Assembly: GCA_963753905.1 (NCBI GenBank)
Contig: CAVWDZ010000002.1
Location: 434,001-498,000, forward strand
Length of the DNA stretch: 64,000 nt
Direction: 5' to 3'
From: Bog-756 sp963753905
GTDB lineage: Bacteria; Actinomycetota; Acidimicrobiia; Acidimicrobiales; RAAP-2
A model generated the notes under the pieces. That model saw only the letters and a program-made list of their open reading frames with translations. It was not told where the DNA came from and did not search any database. Both the position numbers and the translations under genes were made by a program. This document shows positions 53,035-62,283 of the stretch, one piece after another (position 1 is the stretch's first letter; each line of letters starts with the position of its first letter).

Positions 53035-54843
53035 TCAGGTCCCTTCTCCGCCCGATGGGGTGCAGGAACGCGGATCCCAGGGCTGGAGTGCAGACGTGGC
53101 CGGAGTGACCGGCTGGAAGGCGCCGCTCGAGGCGGGGGTGGAGGGGGCCGTGGGCGCTGCGGTCGTCGTCGGCGTGGCGGTGGGCGGGGTTGCAGCCGGC
53201 GGAGGCGTGGCCGTGGACGCGGGTGGGTCGACCGCGAATTGGGTGCCGGTGACGACGGTGACCTGGGCGCCGTCGGTGGTCGGCCCGAGGGCGGTGATGA
53301 CGGCCCCGGTCATCGAGCGGGCCACCGTCTCGGCTGCAGCCTGGTCGGCCGCAGTCTTGTGGGAGAAGTAGACGACGGTCTCTGCTTCGCCGCCCACCGG
53401 TGTCGAGTCGCCGACGCCGGTGATCTGGAAGCCGAGGGCGTGCAGAGCGTCGCCGGTGTCCGTGGCCTGGTTGTAGGTGCCGCTCCCGTTGAGCACCGAG
53501 ACGGTCACCGTGCCCGGAGCGGGCAGCGGCTCTCCGGTCCTGGGGTCGGTCGAAGCGCCGATGTGCAGGAACTGGTCGATGACCTGGCTGTCCTGGGCGA
53601 TCGACGGGAACTCGATGTCGCCGTAGTAGGCGCCCCGGTAGAGGTACGAACCGAATTGGTCGACCTCGACCGGGAGGGTGAGCTGGGGAGCCGAGTTCAC
53701 GTCGACCGAGTGGAAGTCGAGGACGATCCCCACCATGTCTCCGGACGAGAAGGTGCGGTCGACATCGAGCTGGGAGGCGACCCCGCTCACCAGCTGTCCG
53801 TCGGTGATGGGGTTGGACAGCCCGTTCTTGGAGACGGCCGTGGCCAGCACGCGCAGGAACTCGTGATCCCGGCGGATCCGTGCCAGATCGCTCTGGTTCT
53901 CGGCCGGCCAGTAGGCCGGGTCCGAGGTCGTGACACCCTGCGGCTTGTACTGGAGATGGCGGGCCCGAACCACCTGGAGCGCGTGGAACCCGTTGAGCGC
54001 CACGCACCCCGGGGTCAGGATCTTGAGCCCGGAGTAGGCGTCGTAGACCGGCTCGGGGAAGTACATCTTGACCCCGCCGAGCGCGTCGACCACGTTGGCG
54101 AAGGTGTCGAAATTGAGCACCACGTAGTGCTGGATCGGGATCGCGAAGTCCTCGTTGATGGCGGCGACCAGCTGACTGGGGCCCTGGTAGAGGGCCGCGT
54201 CGATCTTGTTGGCCCCGTTGCTGCGGGCATTGGGCACGAACAGGTCGCGGGGGATCGAGAGGATCGAGACGGTGCGCGTGTTCGGGTCGAGATGCAGGAT
54301 CATGACCACGTCGCTGTTGATGCCGTTGACCCCCTGCGAGCAGAGGCCGTAGGCCGCGTTCTGGACCGTGAGGGCGCAGCGGTCGGTGGAGCCGACCAGC
54401 AGGATGTTCTCCGTTCCAGCGTCGGCACCCGTGGTCGGGACGTCGCTCAGGCCGCGCACGTCGAACCGGTGGATCTCGTGGTTGAGGTACCAGGCATAGC
54501 CGGCCGTCCCTCCCGCGACGACCACCACCAGGGCGCCGAGCGACCCGAGGACCCACCAGAGCCGGCGGTGACGCGACCGGTGCTTCCGTCGGGGAGCGTT
54601 GGCCTCGGCGACACGCTCCCCGAGCTCCTGCAGCCCGCTCTCGTCGAACGTGGAGGGGGAGGTCGGGCCTCCGCGCCGGTGTCGGGGACCCGTTCCGTTG
54701 CGCGATCTGGACGAGGAAGAGGAGGGCTCCGAGGATGACCGCATCGCGTCGCCGAGCGCGCGCAACCGGTCTTCGGGGGAGGTGGGCGCAGGCGAAGACA
54801 GGATGGATTCGGGCCCGGGGCCCTCCGGACCGCCTCGAGCCAT
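53035..54843 (-). CDS. LytR-CpsA-Psr (LCP) family cell-wall ligase
   Basis: 602 residues from ATG 54843 (MARGGPEGPG). A long polar N-terminus, one membrane helix (WWVLGSLGALVVVVAGGTAG) near 105, then the LCP domain: NILLVGSTDR, VNGINSDVVMILHLDPN, VSILSIPRDLFVPN and GVKMYFPEPVYDAYSG, with catalytic Arg/Asp residues. A LytR_C domain (TVTVSVLNGSGTYNQATDTG) and a Pro/Thr/Ala tail follow. LCP enzymes attach glycopolymers such as arabinogalactan or teichoic-type chains to peptidoglycan. Confidence 0.93.
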   Translation of the reverse strand: MARGGPEGPGPESILSSPAPTSPEDRLRALGDAMRSSSEPSSSSSRSRNGTGPRHRRGGPTSPSTFDESGLQELGERVAEANAPRRKHRSRHRRLWWVLGSLGALVVVVAGGTAGYAWYLNHEIHRFDVRGLSDVPTTGADAGTENILLVGSTDRCALTVQNAAYGLCSQGVNGINSDVVMILHLDPNTRTVSILSIPRDLFVPNARSNGANKIDAALYQGPSQLVAAINEDFAIPIQHYVVLNFDTFANVVDALGGVKMYFPEPVYDAYSGLKILTPGCVALNGFHALQVVRARHLQYKPQGVTTSDPAYWPAENQSDLARIRRDHEFLRVLATAVSKNGLSNPITDGQLVSGVASQLDVDRTFSSGDMVGIVLDFHSVDVNSAPQLTLPVEVDQFGSYLYRGAYYGDIEFPSIAQDSQVIDQFLHIGASTDPRTGEPLPAPGTVTVSVLNGSGTYNQATDTGDALHALGFQITGVGDSTPVGGEAETVVYFSHKTAADQAAAETVARSMTGAVITALGPTTDGAQVTVVTGTQFAVDPPASTATPPPAATPPTATPTTTAAPTAPSTPASSGAFQPVTPATSALQPWDPRSCTPSGGEGT

Positions 54844-54929
54844 GGGTCCAGACGGTAGCAAGGCCGACTGTCAGGTTGGTGGCAACCACCACCCGGGCGA
54901 GACGCTCGGACCGCCACCGGCCGGGGCGT

Positions 54930-56555
54930 TCAGCGCGCCGCGGGCACGCCGGACGCGACGGCTTCCGGCGTGGGATCCGGCAACCTGCGCCGCGCCACGG
55001 GCATCACGCCGATGTCGTCCGCTTGCAGACGCAGGGTCTCCCACCAGTAACGGACCGTCCAGGTCGGCCAGTTGTTGGTGATCCGACCCGAGGCGGTCTT
55101 GTACCAGCTGGTGCAGCTGCCCGCCCACGCGGTGCGTGCCATGCGGGACTGGGTGCGCCGGTCGTCCCGGGTGTACGCCGCCTCGCTCACCGCGACCGGA
55201 GGGTCGCCACCGGCAGTGCCCGTGCGGGTCTGGAGGGCGAGCGCCTGGAGCACCAGGTTGAGCTGGCGCTCCACCATGAACAGGATCGAGTTGTGCCCGA
55301 GGTTGGTGTTCGGGCCGTAGAGCAGGTAGCAGTTCGGGAAGCCGGCCACCGCGGTGCCCAGGTAGGCATGGGCGCCCTCATTCCAGGCGGCGGACAGCGT
55401 CCGGCCCCCGGACCCGGTCACCGGGATGTGGGCGAGAATGTCGGTGGTCGAGAACCCGGTGCCGAAGAGGAGCACGTCGGCCGGGTGCCGGGTGCGGTCC
55501 GCAGTGACCACTGCGTCCGCCTCGATCCGCGCGATGGGGGAGTCGACCACCGTGACATCCGGGCGGAGGAGGGTCGGGTACCAGTCGTTGGAGATCAGGA
55601 TCCGCTTGCAGCCGACCGGGTAGTCGGGGACGACGACCTCCTCGCGGATGCGCTCGGAGACCATGCCGGCACGGATCCCCTCGGCGAACATGCCCTGGAG
55701 CTTCCGGGCCGGCCAGCTGTCCCTGCGGAACCACAGCCACCGCATCTCGAGGGTCCAGTAGATCCACCAGCGGTAGGCGGTCTGGGCCGGTTTGACCCGC
55801 TCGAGCAGGCGCCGGGTGGTGCGCGTGTAGGAGCGGTCCTTCTTCGGCGCGACATAGTTGGGGCTCCGCTGGAAGATGGTGACCGACGCGGCGGCAGCGG
55901 CCACCGGGGGAACGAACTGGATGGCGCTCGCCCCGCTCCCGACCACAGCGACCCGCTTCCCGGTGAGGTCCACCGTGTGGTCCCAGCGCGCCGAGTGCCA
56001 GGACGGGCCGGCGAAGGTGTCGAGACCGGGGAGGTCGGGGATGTGGGGCCGGTTGAGTTGCCCGCAGGCGAAGATCACCGTGTCGGCCACGAGCTCGTCG
56101 GTCACCGGCGCGGCCGTCCCGGCGGATACGGCGGTCAGCCTGAGGCGCCAGGTGGCGGTCGGGTCGTCGTAGGTGGCCGATTCGACCCTCGTGCCGAGCC
56201 GCAGGTGCCGGCCGAGCCCGTGGCGATCGACCAGCTGCTCGGCGTAGGCGAGGATCTCGGGCTGGTCTGCGAACCGTCGCGACCAGTCGGTCTTCGGAGC
56301 GAAGGAGAACGAGTAGAGGTGGGAGGGGACATCGCAGGCGCAGCCCGGGTAGACGTTGTCCCGCCAGGTGCCGCCCACCCCCCCGGACTGCTCGACGACG
56401 GTGAAGGAGCGGACCCCCGAGCGGGCGAGCTGGACTGCGGCGGCCAGTCCGGAGAGCCCACCGCCCACGATGACCACCTGGGGGGTGGTCCGGCCTCCGT
56501 CCCGTGCGGCGCGGACCTCGCGCCGGAGGGTCCGCCGCCCGATGTCCAGTGCCAT
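54930..56555 (-). CDS. Flavin monooxygenase, Baeyer-Villiger type
   Basis: 541 residues. FAD motif VVIVGGGLSGLAAAVQLA near 27-44; GGTWRDNVYPGCACDVPSHL; the BVMO fingerprint FAGPSWHSARW (FxGxxxHxxxW); then the NADPH motif VAVVGSGASAIQFVP. LLFGTGFSTTD follows. Likely inserts oxygen into ketones or oxidises soft atoms with NADPH. Single gene; substrate unknown. Confidence 0.92.
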   Translation of the reverse strand: MALDIGRRTLRREVRAARDGGRTTPQVVIVGGGLSGLAAAVQLARSGVRSFTVVEQSGGVGGTWRDNVYPGCACDVPSHLYSFSFAPKTDWSRRFADQPEILAYAEQLVDRHGLGRHLRLGTRVESATYDDPTATWRLRLTAVSAGTAAPVTDELVADTVIFACGQLNRPHIPDLPGLDTFAGPSWHSARWDHTVDLTGKRVAVVGSGASAIQFVPPVAAAAASVTIFQRSPNYVAPKKDRSYTRTTRRLLERVKPAQTAYRWWIYWTLEMRWLWFRRDSWPARKLQGMFAEGIRAGMVSERIREEVVVPDYPVGCKRILISNDWYPTLLRPDVTVVDSPIARIEADAVVTADRTRHPADVLLFGTGFSTTDILAHIPVTGSGGRTLSAAWNEGAHAYLGTAVAGFPNCYLLYGPNTNLGHNSILFMVERQLNLVLQALALQTRTGTAGGDPPVAVSEAAYTRDDRRTQSRMARTAWAGSCTSWYKTASGRITNNWPTWTVRYWWETLRLQADDIGVMPVARRRLPDPTPEAVASGVPAAR

Positions 56556-56726
56556 GACTCCCCCTCGTGCCGGGGACCGGCGGCAGCGTCCGACCCGTCA
56601 GCCGTGCTCCAGTGGTCGCGGATCCGAGCGTAGTGGACGAGATGGTCGGGACGGCCTGGCACACCCCGGGGTCGGCGCCGGGCAGGCCGGGTTGCGGCCC
56701 CCGCGGGCACTCACCAGACTCTGGGC

Positions 56727-57524
56727 GTGCGCGGTCGACCGGGCGAACCGGGAGCGGGCGGGGGCGGAGCCTCGCCCCCGACCTCGGGGACGACGAGGCT
56801 GGCCAGGGCGCGGGCCATGTGCACCCAGGCCCTCCGTTCGCTGCTGCGGCCCGAGGGACTGCCGCCCGGAGCCTCCACCGAGCTCGAGGCCGCCTTCGGG
56901 GACATCGGCCGGGAGGCGCTGGCCGCGGGTCCGGGGCGGCTCCGGCGGGTACGGGCAGCGGTCCGGGAGGCCCCGCCGAGCCTGCTCGACTGGATGTCGG
57001 CACAGGTGGTCGAGCACCCGGCCGTGCTCCAGGACCGGATCGATGTCGAGGACCTCTCCGCCCGCCAGAGCCGGTCGATCTCGACGGCGGTCGGGGCGAT
57101 GCAACTCGCCCTCGTCGCCGCCGCCTCCGCGTCCACCCTGGAGGGCGGTCCGGTGCTGGCCGTGGCCATCGACGGCCTGGTCGGTCAGGTGGCGTCCATC
57201 GTCCACGGCCTCTGCGACTGGTACAACACGGGCTCCTACCTGGTCCGTCAACTCGACGTGCTCGGTGTGACCGTCGATGCCGGCGAGGTGCGCCGGCTCA
57301 CCAACGCCACCTTGATGTCGAAGGGCCGCACGGTCGACGAGCGATTGCTCCCGCGTTCGACCGAGCTGCGGCTGGTGCGACGATGGATCGGGCACGGCCT
57401 GGTCGACGCCCTGCCGTTCGGGTCGTCCCTCGGGAAGGCCTCGGCGCGCGCGGCGGAGCGGATCGACCGGACCGATCTGACCCGGCTGGTCGCCGCCCTG
57501 CGCGGCGGCCCGGGCAGCGGGTGA
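56727..57524 (+). CDS. Hypothetical protein, possibly EcsC-like
   Basis: 265 residues from GTG 56727; ATG 56817 is an alternative start. Largely helical and Ala-rich. A moderately hydrophobic middle (AMQLALVAAASASTLEGG, AVAIDGLVGQVASIVHGL) and a C-terminal part (RRWIGHGLVDALPFGSSLGK) slightly recall EcsC proteins, but I cannot name the family with confidence. No signal peptide. It is divergent from the monooxygenase and convergent with the dioxygenase. Confidence 0.6.
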   Translation: MRGRPGEPGAGGGGASPPTSGTTRLARARAMCTQALRSLLRPEGLPPGASTELEAAFGDIGREALAAGPGRLRRVRAAVREAPPSLLDWMSAQVVEHPAVLQDRIDVEDLSARQSRSISTAVGAMQLALVAAASASTLEGGPVLAVAIDGLVGQVASIVHGLCDWYNTGSYLVRQLDVLGVTVDAGEVRRLTNATLMSKGRTVDERLLPRSTELRLVRRWIGHGLVDALPFGSSLGKASARAAERIDRTDLTRLVAALRGGPGSG

Positions 57525-57543
57525 GCCTGTCGCCGACCCGGGG

Positions 57544-58323
57544 TCAGTCCACCCGGTAGGCGGCCATCGAGAGCGAGCCCCCCACGTAGCCGTCGACGAG
57601 CGTGGTCACCGTGGCGCCCGAGGCGGCGGCGAGACCGGCGATCGGGGCGAGCGGGAGGAAGTGCTCGGGGGTCGGGACCGCGAGACGGTAGTCGGGGTGC
57701 TCGGCCAGGATGGCGATCCGGGCGGGGTCGGTCCGGATCAGATCGCCGCAGCGCTCGTTGAAGCGGACCGCCCACTCGGTGCCGGCCTCCCCGCCGTTCC
57801 AGTCGAGGAGCCCGAGGTTGTGGACGACGTTGCCGCTGCCGAGGACGAGGATCCCACGCTCGCGGAGGGGTGCCAGCCGTACCCCCAGGTCGAAGTGCTC
57901 GTCCCATCCCTCGGCGGCGTTGACCGAGAGCTGGACGACGGGGACTGCGGCCGTGGGGAGGACGTGGACCAGCACCGACCAGGTGCCGTGGTCGAGCCCC
58001 CAGCCGTCTCGGTCGAGCCCGACCCAGCGCGGGGCGACCGCCCCGACGACCTCGGCGGCCACCTCCGGTGATCCGGGTGCGGGGTACTCGACGTCGTAGA
58101 GGGCCTGGGGGAAGCCGTAGAAGTCGTGGATCGTGCGCGGTCGCTCCATGGACGTGACGAGCGTCGATCCGACGTACCAGTGGGCCGAGACGACCACGAC
58201 CGCCCGGGGCTGCGGCAGGGATGCGCCGAACGCCCGCCAGGCGCGGGTGTAGGCGTTGTCGGACAGAGCGTTGCGGGGGTCGCCGTGCCCGAGGAAGGCC
58301 GCCGGCATCAAGTCAGCGGTCAC
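57544..58323 (-). CDS. Extradiol dioxygenase, DODA/LigB type
   Basis: 259 residues. FLGHGDPRNALSDN, VVVVSAHWYVG, WGLDHGTWSVLVHVLP and VLGSGNVVHNLGLLDW give the histidine ligands of DODA-type class III dioxygenases. YgiD-like members cleave catechols such as L-DOPA. Its ATG lies 22 nt downstream of the membrane protein below, so it may be the last gene of that operon. Confidence 0.9.
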   Translation of the reverse strand: MTADLMPAAFLGHGDPRNALSDNAYTRAWRAFGASLPQPRAVVVVSAHWYVGSTLVTSMERPRTIHDFYGFPQALYDVEYPAPGSPEVAAEVVGAVAPRWVGLDRDGWGLDHGTWSVLVHVLPTAAVPVVQLSVNAAEGWDEHFDLGVRLAPLRERGILVLGSGNVVHNLGLLDWNGGEAGTEWAVRFNERCGDLIRTDPARIAILAEHPDYRLAVPTPEHFLPLAPIAGLAAASGATVTTLVDGYVGGSLSMAAYRVD

Positions 58324-58345
58324 AGGCGCTCCTGCGGAGCCCGCT

Positions 58346-59395
58346 CTACCCGGACCCCGTTGGGGCGACCCTGGGTGGATCGAGCCCGGTCGACCGTCCT
58401 CCCGACCGGGTCGCCGCCTGTTCGATCTCCCGGTAGTGCGTCCGCCAGATGAGGCGGTAGAGACGGGTCCATCGTGGGATCGAGCGTAATCCGGGGATGA
58501 AGGGGACCAGGGCGAGCAGGACGGTGAGGACGATCATGATGCTGAACACCTGCAGGTCCGCATTGGACGAGGTCTTCATCGGGGGCACCTGGTACCAGAG
58601 GGTGTAGAGCCACAGCCAGGCCTGCCCCGGGTAGTTCCCCGTCTCGTTCATCATCCCCCACTGGTCGCCGGAGAGATGTTGTGCGTCTGCCAGGTTGGCC
58701 AGGTAGGTGCCGTCGGCCACGAAGAGGAGCGGCTTCGTGTAGTCGGTCCCGTAGAACTGGCGCGAGCTGAGGAGGGCTCCGTCGAGCGCCCCGCTGCGGG
58801 CCATCGAGGTCAGCCCGCCGACGATCGTGCCCACGGGGCCGTAGTCGCCTGCCGGGACGACCAGCTTGCCGTCGGTGAAGGTGGCGTTTGCCACGGCCTT
58901 CTCGTAGGCGGCGGTCCACGATGCCTGCTGGGCGGCGGTGGCCGACCGGTACTCGCTCACCGCGGCCGAGACCTCGGGGCTGTTGGGGAGGGTCGCGAGC
59001 GGCCCGAGCACATCGTCTTCGGCCGTGTCGACCGGGTGGTGCACCCCGAGCCACTGCTCGGGGGAGAAGGCCCCGATGGACTGCGAGGTGCCGTTGGTGT
59101 TGTAGGGCGGGCCGTACGTGGCGGTCGGACTGGTCCCGTCCAGCTCGGTGATGGCGGTCTGGGCGAAGTCGACCGGGTCGGTCCTCGCCCACGATGCGAT
59201 GGTGACCGGCTTGTCGTCGGGGGACCCGAAGAGCACGGCGAGCCCGACCACCAGGACCACCACCACCAGCAGCGCGGTCAGGAACTCCTTGACCAGGTCG
59301 TAGGGCTCGTACCTCCCGCGCCACTCCGCGACGTCCCGGTCGGGCTTGAACCGCTTGGCCTTCCCGTGGGACGCCGGGGTCGCGTCGGGGGTCAT
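58346..59395 (-). CDS. Two-helix membrane protein paired with cytochrome b
   Basis: 349 residues from ATG 59395, whose first bases overlap the cytochrome b stop (ATGA). An N-terminal helix (FLTALLVVVVLVVGLAVLFG, about 38-57), a ~220-residue soluble part, then a second helix (FSIMIVLTVLLALVPFIPGL, about 285-304) and a basic tail. NYPGQAWLWLYTLWYQVPPM before the second helix vaguely recalls the loop of cytochrome b C-terminal subunits. No heme-binding CxxCH and no Rieske motif. I do not recognise the family. Confidence 0.72.
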   Translation of the reverse strand: MTPDATPASHGKAKRFKPDRDVAEWRGRYEPYDLVKEFLTALLVVVVLVVGLAVLFGSPDDKPVTIASWARTDPVDFAQTAITELDGTSPTATYGPPYNTNGTSQSIGAFSPEQWLGVHHPVDTAEDDVLGPLATLPNSPEVSAAVSEYRSATAAQQASWTAAYEKAVANATFTDGKLVVPAGDYGPVGTIVGGLTSMARSGALDGALLSSRQFYGTDYTKPLLFVADGTYLANLADAQHLSGDQWGMMNETGNYPGQAWLWLYTLWYQVPPMKTSSNADLQVFSIMIVLTVLLALVPFIPGLRSIPRWTRLYRLIWRTHYREIEQAATRSGGRSTGLDPPRVAPTGSG

Positions 59396-60141
59396 CGGGG
59401 GACCTCGGCAGTCGCGCCCTCGTCAGCGGACGATCCATCGGGACGGTCGCCGCCGGAGAGTCCGTCAGGAGGGACGTCCTTCGCGGCGAAGGGCGGCACC
59501 ACCCCCCGGAGACGGACCAGCAGGACGTGGATGCCCACCAGGACCACCACGCAGAGCGGCAGCAGCATGATGTGCCACATGAGCATCTGGCCGAAGTTGG
59601 TCACATTGAAGATGGCCCCGGCTCCCGTCGAGTTGATCCCGTCCTTGGCCTGGGTGCTGATCCACTGCGAGTCGAAGTTCTGCTGGGAGAGGTAGCCGGT
59701 GAACGCCGCGCCGATCGACACCAGGAAGGTGACCACGCCGGTGATCCAGGTGGCCCGGCGCCGTCCCCGCCAGGCAGCCATGAAGAATTTCCCCCAGAGG
59801 TGGACGACCATGGCGAAGAAGAAGACCTCGACGCTCCAGAGATGGAGTGAGTTCACGAACAGCCCGGTGGACGAGACGTGCCACCAATTGGGACCCATCA
59901 CGGCGAGCACGGTGCCGGTGGCGATGACCACGAGCAGTGCCGAGACGGTGACCACGCCGAAGACGTAGATCCACGACGCGACGTAGGCGGGCTGGCGGTC
60001 GGGGAGGAGGCGGTCCGGGGGGAAGGCCTCCACCGCGACCCCGCGCAGCCTGGCCGTCCACTGCCCGGCGTCCTCGGGCCGGTCCGCGGCGGCGCCGGGT
60101 CCCGGCCCGGTGGCCTGTGGCGGCGGGTCGGTGATGGTCAT
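59392..60141 (-). CDS. Cytochrome b6-like (cytochrome b N-terminal domain) protein
   Basis: 249 residues from ATG 60141. Four membrane helices. Helix B carries H100 and H114 (SLHLWSVEVFFFAMVVHLWG), helix D carries H190 and H205 (MWHIMLLPLCVVVLVGIH). Spacings of 14 and 15 are those of cytochrome b6, so two b hemes are expected. GAAFTGYLSQQNFDSQWIST matches the quinol-site helix. No Rieske or cytochrome c subunit is nearby. It is coupled by ATGA overlaps to both neighbours. Confidence 0.9.
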   Translation of the reverse strand: MTITDPPPQATGPGPGAAADRPEDAGQWTARLRGVAVEAFPPDRLLPDRQPAYVASWIYVFGVVTVSALLVVIATGTVLAVMGPNWWHVSSTGLFVNSLHLWSVEVFFFAMVVHLWGKFFMAAWRGRRRATWITGVVTFLVSIGAAFTGYLSQQNFDSQWISTQAKDGINSTGAGAIFNVTNFGQMLMWHIMLLPLCVVVLVGIHVLLVRLRGVVPPFAAKDVPPDGLSGGDRPDGSSADEGATAEVPR

Positions 60142-60329
60142 CGGTCGTCCCTCCCGCGATGCCCGAAGGGGATCAGGATCGCCGCGAAGAAGACGACGAT
60201 CATCAGCCCGATGAGCACGAGGTTGGCGACGGAGATCTGGATGAATCCCCAGTCGACGTAGTGGCCGGGATGGTTCAGGTCGACCAGACTCCCGAACAGG
60301 GCGCCGAGGACGGCGGTTGCTGCGTGCAT
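60138..60329 (-). CDS. Small membrane protein of the cytochrome b operon
   Basis: 63 residues with one clear helix (ISVANLVLIGLMIVVFFAAI) and a second weaker hydrophobic N-terminal part (AATAVLGALFGSLV). HPGHYVDWGFI lies between them and adds two His. It overlaps the cytochrome b start by ATGA. It could be a small subunit of the complex. AGGAGG lies just upstream of its ATG. Confidence 0.72.
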   Translation of the reverse strand: MHAATAVLGALFGSLVDLNHPGHYVDWGFIQISVANLVLIGLMIVVFFAAILIPFGHRGRDDR

Positions 60330-60505
60330 GTGCGTGACCTCCTTGGTCGAAGGTTAGGGAGGCGCAGATCACGACGATAGGGCCGAAAGTCACCGGGATC
60401 GGGGACGGTTCCCGGGACGGTAGGTCGGCCGGTGCCGGACGGCTCGTTCCGTCCTACGCTGGAAACCGTCTCCCCGCCCCGCCACGTGTCGCCCAGGAGG
60501 AGCTC

Positions 60506-61387
60506 ATGGAACTCGGAATCCACTTTGCCAACTGCACCTACCCCGGCGGAGCCGCGGCGCTCGGTGCAACCCTCTCCGGGACGGCCCGCGCGGCAGAGGA
60601 GGCAGGCTGCACGACCTTCAGCCTGATGGACCACTACTTCCAGATGGAGGAGTTCGCCGACCGTCACGAGCCGATGCTGGAGGGGTACACCTCGCTCGGC
60701 TTCCTTGCCGGCCTGACCGACCGGATGACCCTCGGCCTGCTGGTCACCGGTGTCACCTACCGGCACCCGGGCCTGCTGGCGAAGATCGTGACCACCCTCG
60801 ACGTGGTCTCTTCGGGCCGCGCCCAGCTGGGCATCGGGGCGGCCTGGTACGAGCGTGAGCACCTCGGCCTCGGGGTGCCGTTCCCGCCGGTGTCCGAGCG
60901 GTTCGGGCGACTCGAGGAGACCCTCCAGATCTGCCATCAGATGTGGAGCGCCGACGACGGGCCGTTCGTCGGCCGGTTCTACCGGCTCGAGGAGACCATC
61001 TGCTCGCCTCCGCCGGTGAGCCGGCCACGGCCACGGATCCTGGTCGGTGGCAGTGGCGAGAAGAAGACGCTGCTCCTCGTCGCGCGGTACGCCGATGCCT
61101 GCAATCTCTTCGCCGTCGATGCCGCCGAGGTCGCCCACAAGCTCGAGGTGCTGCACCGGCATTGTGACGCGGAGCACCGCGATCCCGCGTCGATCGAGAC
61201 GACGATCCTGGCGATGACCGATCCCGTGGCCGATCCGGACGCCTTCCTCGCCTCGATGGAGGAGTACGCCCGCCTCGGGGTGGGCCTCGTCGAGGTGATG
61301 CCACTGGTCGAAGATCCGGTGTCGTGGGCGGCCCGTCTCGGGGAGCAGGTGGTCCCCCGTCTCGCCGAGCTCGGCCCGACCGGGTAG
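60506..61387 (+). CDS. Luciferase-like (LLM) F420-dependent oxidoreductase
   Basis: 293 residues from ATG 60506 with SD AGGAGGAG. MELGIHFANCTYPG, FSLMDHYFQM, LGLLVTGVTYRHPGLLAKIV, TLDVVSSGRAQLGIGAAWYE and PRILVGGSGEKKTLLLVARY are the standard LLM motifs. Actinobacterial members of this type use coenzyme F420. Substrate unknown. It is divergent from the cytochrome b operon. Confidence 0.92.
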   Translation: MELGIHFANCTYPGGAAALGATLSGTARAAEEAGCTTFSLMDHYFQMEEFADRHEPMLEGYTSLGFLAGLTDRMTLGLLVTGVTYRHPGLLAKIVTTLDVVSSGRAQLGIGAAWYEREHLGLGVPFPPVSERFGRLEETLQICHQMWSADDGPFVGRFYRLEETICSPPPVSRPRPRILVGGSGEKKTLLLVARYADACNLFAVDAAEVAHKLEVLHRHCDAEHRDPASIETTILAMTDPVADPDAFLASMEEYARLGVGLVEVMPLVEDPVSWAARLGEQVVPRLAELGPTG

Positions 61388-61456
61388 GGCCGAGACCAGC
61401 CGGCTCCGGTCGGCTCGACCCGGCAACTCCGGGAACCGAGCCGCGTGCGGAGCCGG

Positions 61457-62278
61457 TCAGAGTCGGTCGACGTAGGTATCGGTGCCCACGATGGTCCGGA
61501 CGAACGGTGCGGCCAGCAGGAGGGTGCCGGCTCCGTCCGACTCCACGCCATCGGTGTAGGTCCGCACCCGCTCGAGGGCGTCGGCCGGGTCGCCGTCGAC
61601 GAAGAGGAGCTGGACCAGGCGGTCGGTGCCGCCGGCCGGAGAGCCGAGGTCCATGGGAGCGTCCGGGTTTCCCTGATCGGGGGCGGACGGGACCCACGAC
61701 GCGGCGATCTCGATCGACGACCCGGCGAGGAGGGCAGGGAGGCGGGCCGAGGCGAGGACGGTGTGCAGGTCGGCCCCGGTGCCGGCGGCCGCGTCCCACC
61801 AGAGGACGATGAGCCCGCCGTAGGCGTGGTCGAGCGCGAGCTCGACCGGCACCGGATCGTCGTCCCGGTAGGCAGCGGCCAGGAAGGTGAACGTCGAGGT
61901 GTGCACGTGGGTCCGTTCGGCGAACCCACGCCCGTTGGCGTAGAGGTCACGGACCTGGCGGATGGACCACTCGCCGAAGTGCTCGCGCTCGTGTCCCTGC
62001 TCGACCCAGTAGATCGCCACGTAGCTGCCGGCGTCGAGCGGCTGTGCGATCGTGCTCCCGGTGGGCCACCGGAGGTCCTTCAGGCTGCGGGTCGCGACCC
62101 ACCTGCTCCCGGCGAAGAGCCACGGCCCGACCAGGCAGCCGCTGTAGTAGTGGTCCCGCTCGTACCAGCGGTTGTAGGCGCGCTCGAAGCCCGCATGCGG
62201 CTCGACGAGCGTGAGCAGCATGCTGCCCACCTTGACCGGGTAGTCGTCGACACCGCCGACATCGAGTGGATAGCCCAT
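61457..62278 (-). CDS. Unclassified P450-partner protein, possible dimeric alpha-beta barrel
   Basis: 273 residues from ATG 62278, 5 nt after the P450 stop. The N-terminal half holds MLLTLVEPHAGFERAYNRWY, ERDHYYSGCLVGPWLFAG and SRWVATRSLKDLRWP, rich in aromatic residues and His. A second half begins AYGGLIVLWWDAAAGTG. The two halves could be paired ferredoxin-like domains (inference). I know of similar actinobacterial proteins but no function. Tight spacing suggests it works with the P450. Confidence 0.75.
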   Translation of the reverse strand: MGYPLDVGGVDDYPVKVGSMLLTLVEPHAGFERAYNRWYERDHYYSGCLVGPWLFAGSRWVATRSLKDLRWPTGSTIAQPLDAGSYVAIYWVEQGHEREHFGEWSIRQVRDLYANGRGFAERTHVHTSTFTFLAAAYRDDDPVPVELALDHAYGGLIVLWWDAAAGTGADLHTVLASARLPALLAGSSIEIAASWVPSAPDQGNPDAPMDLGSPAGGTDRLVQLLFVDGDPADALERVRTYTDGVESDGAGTLLLAAPFVRTIVGTDTYVDRL

Positions 62279-62283
62279 CGGCT

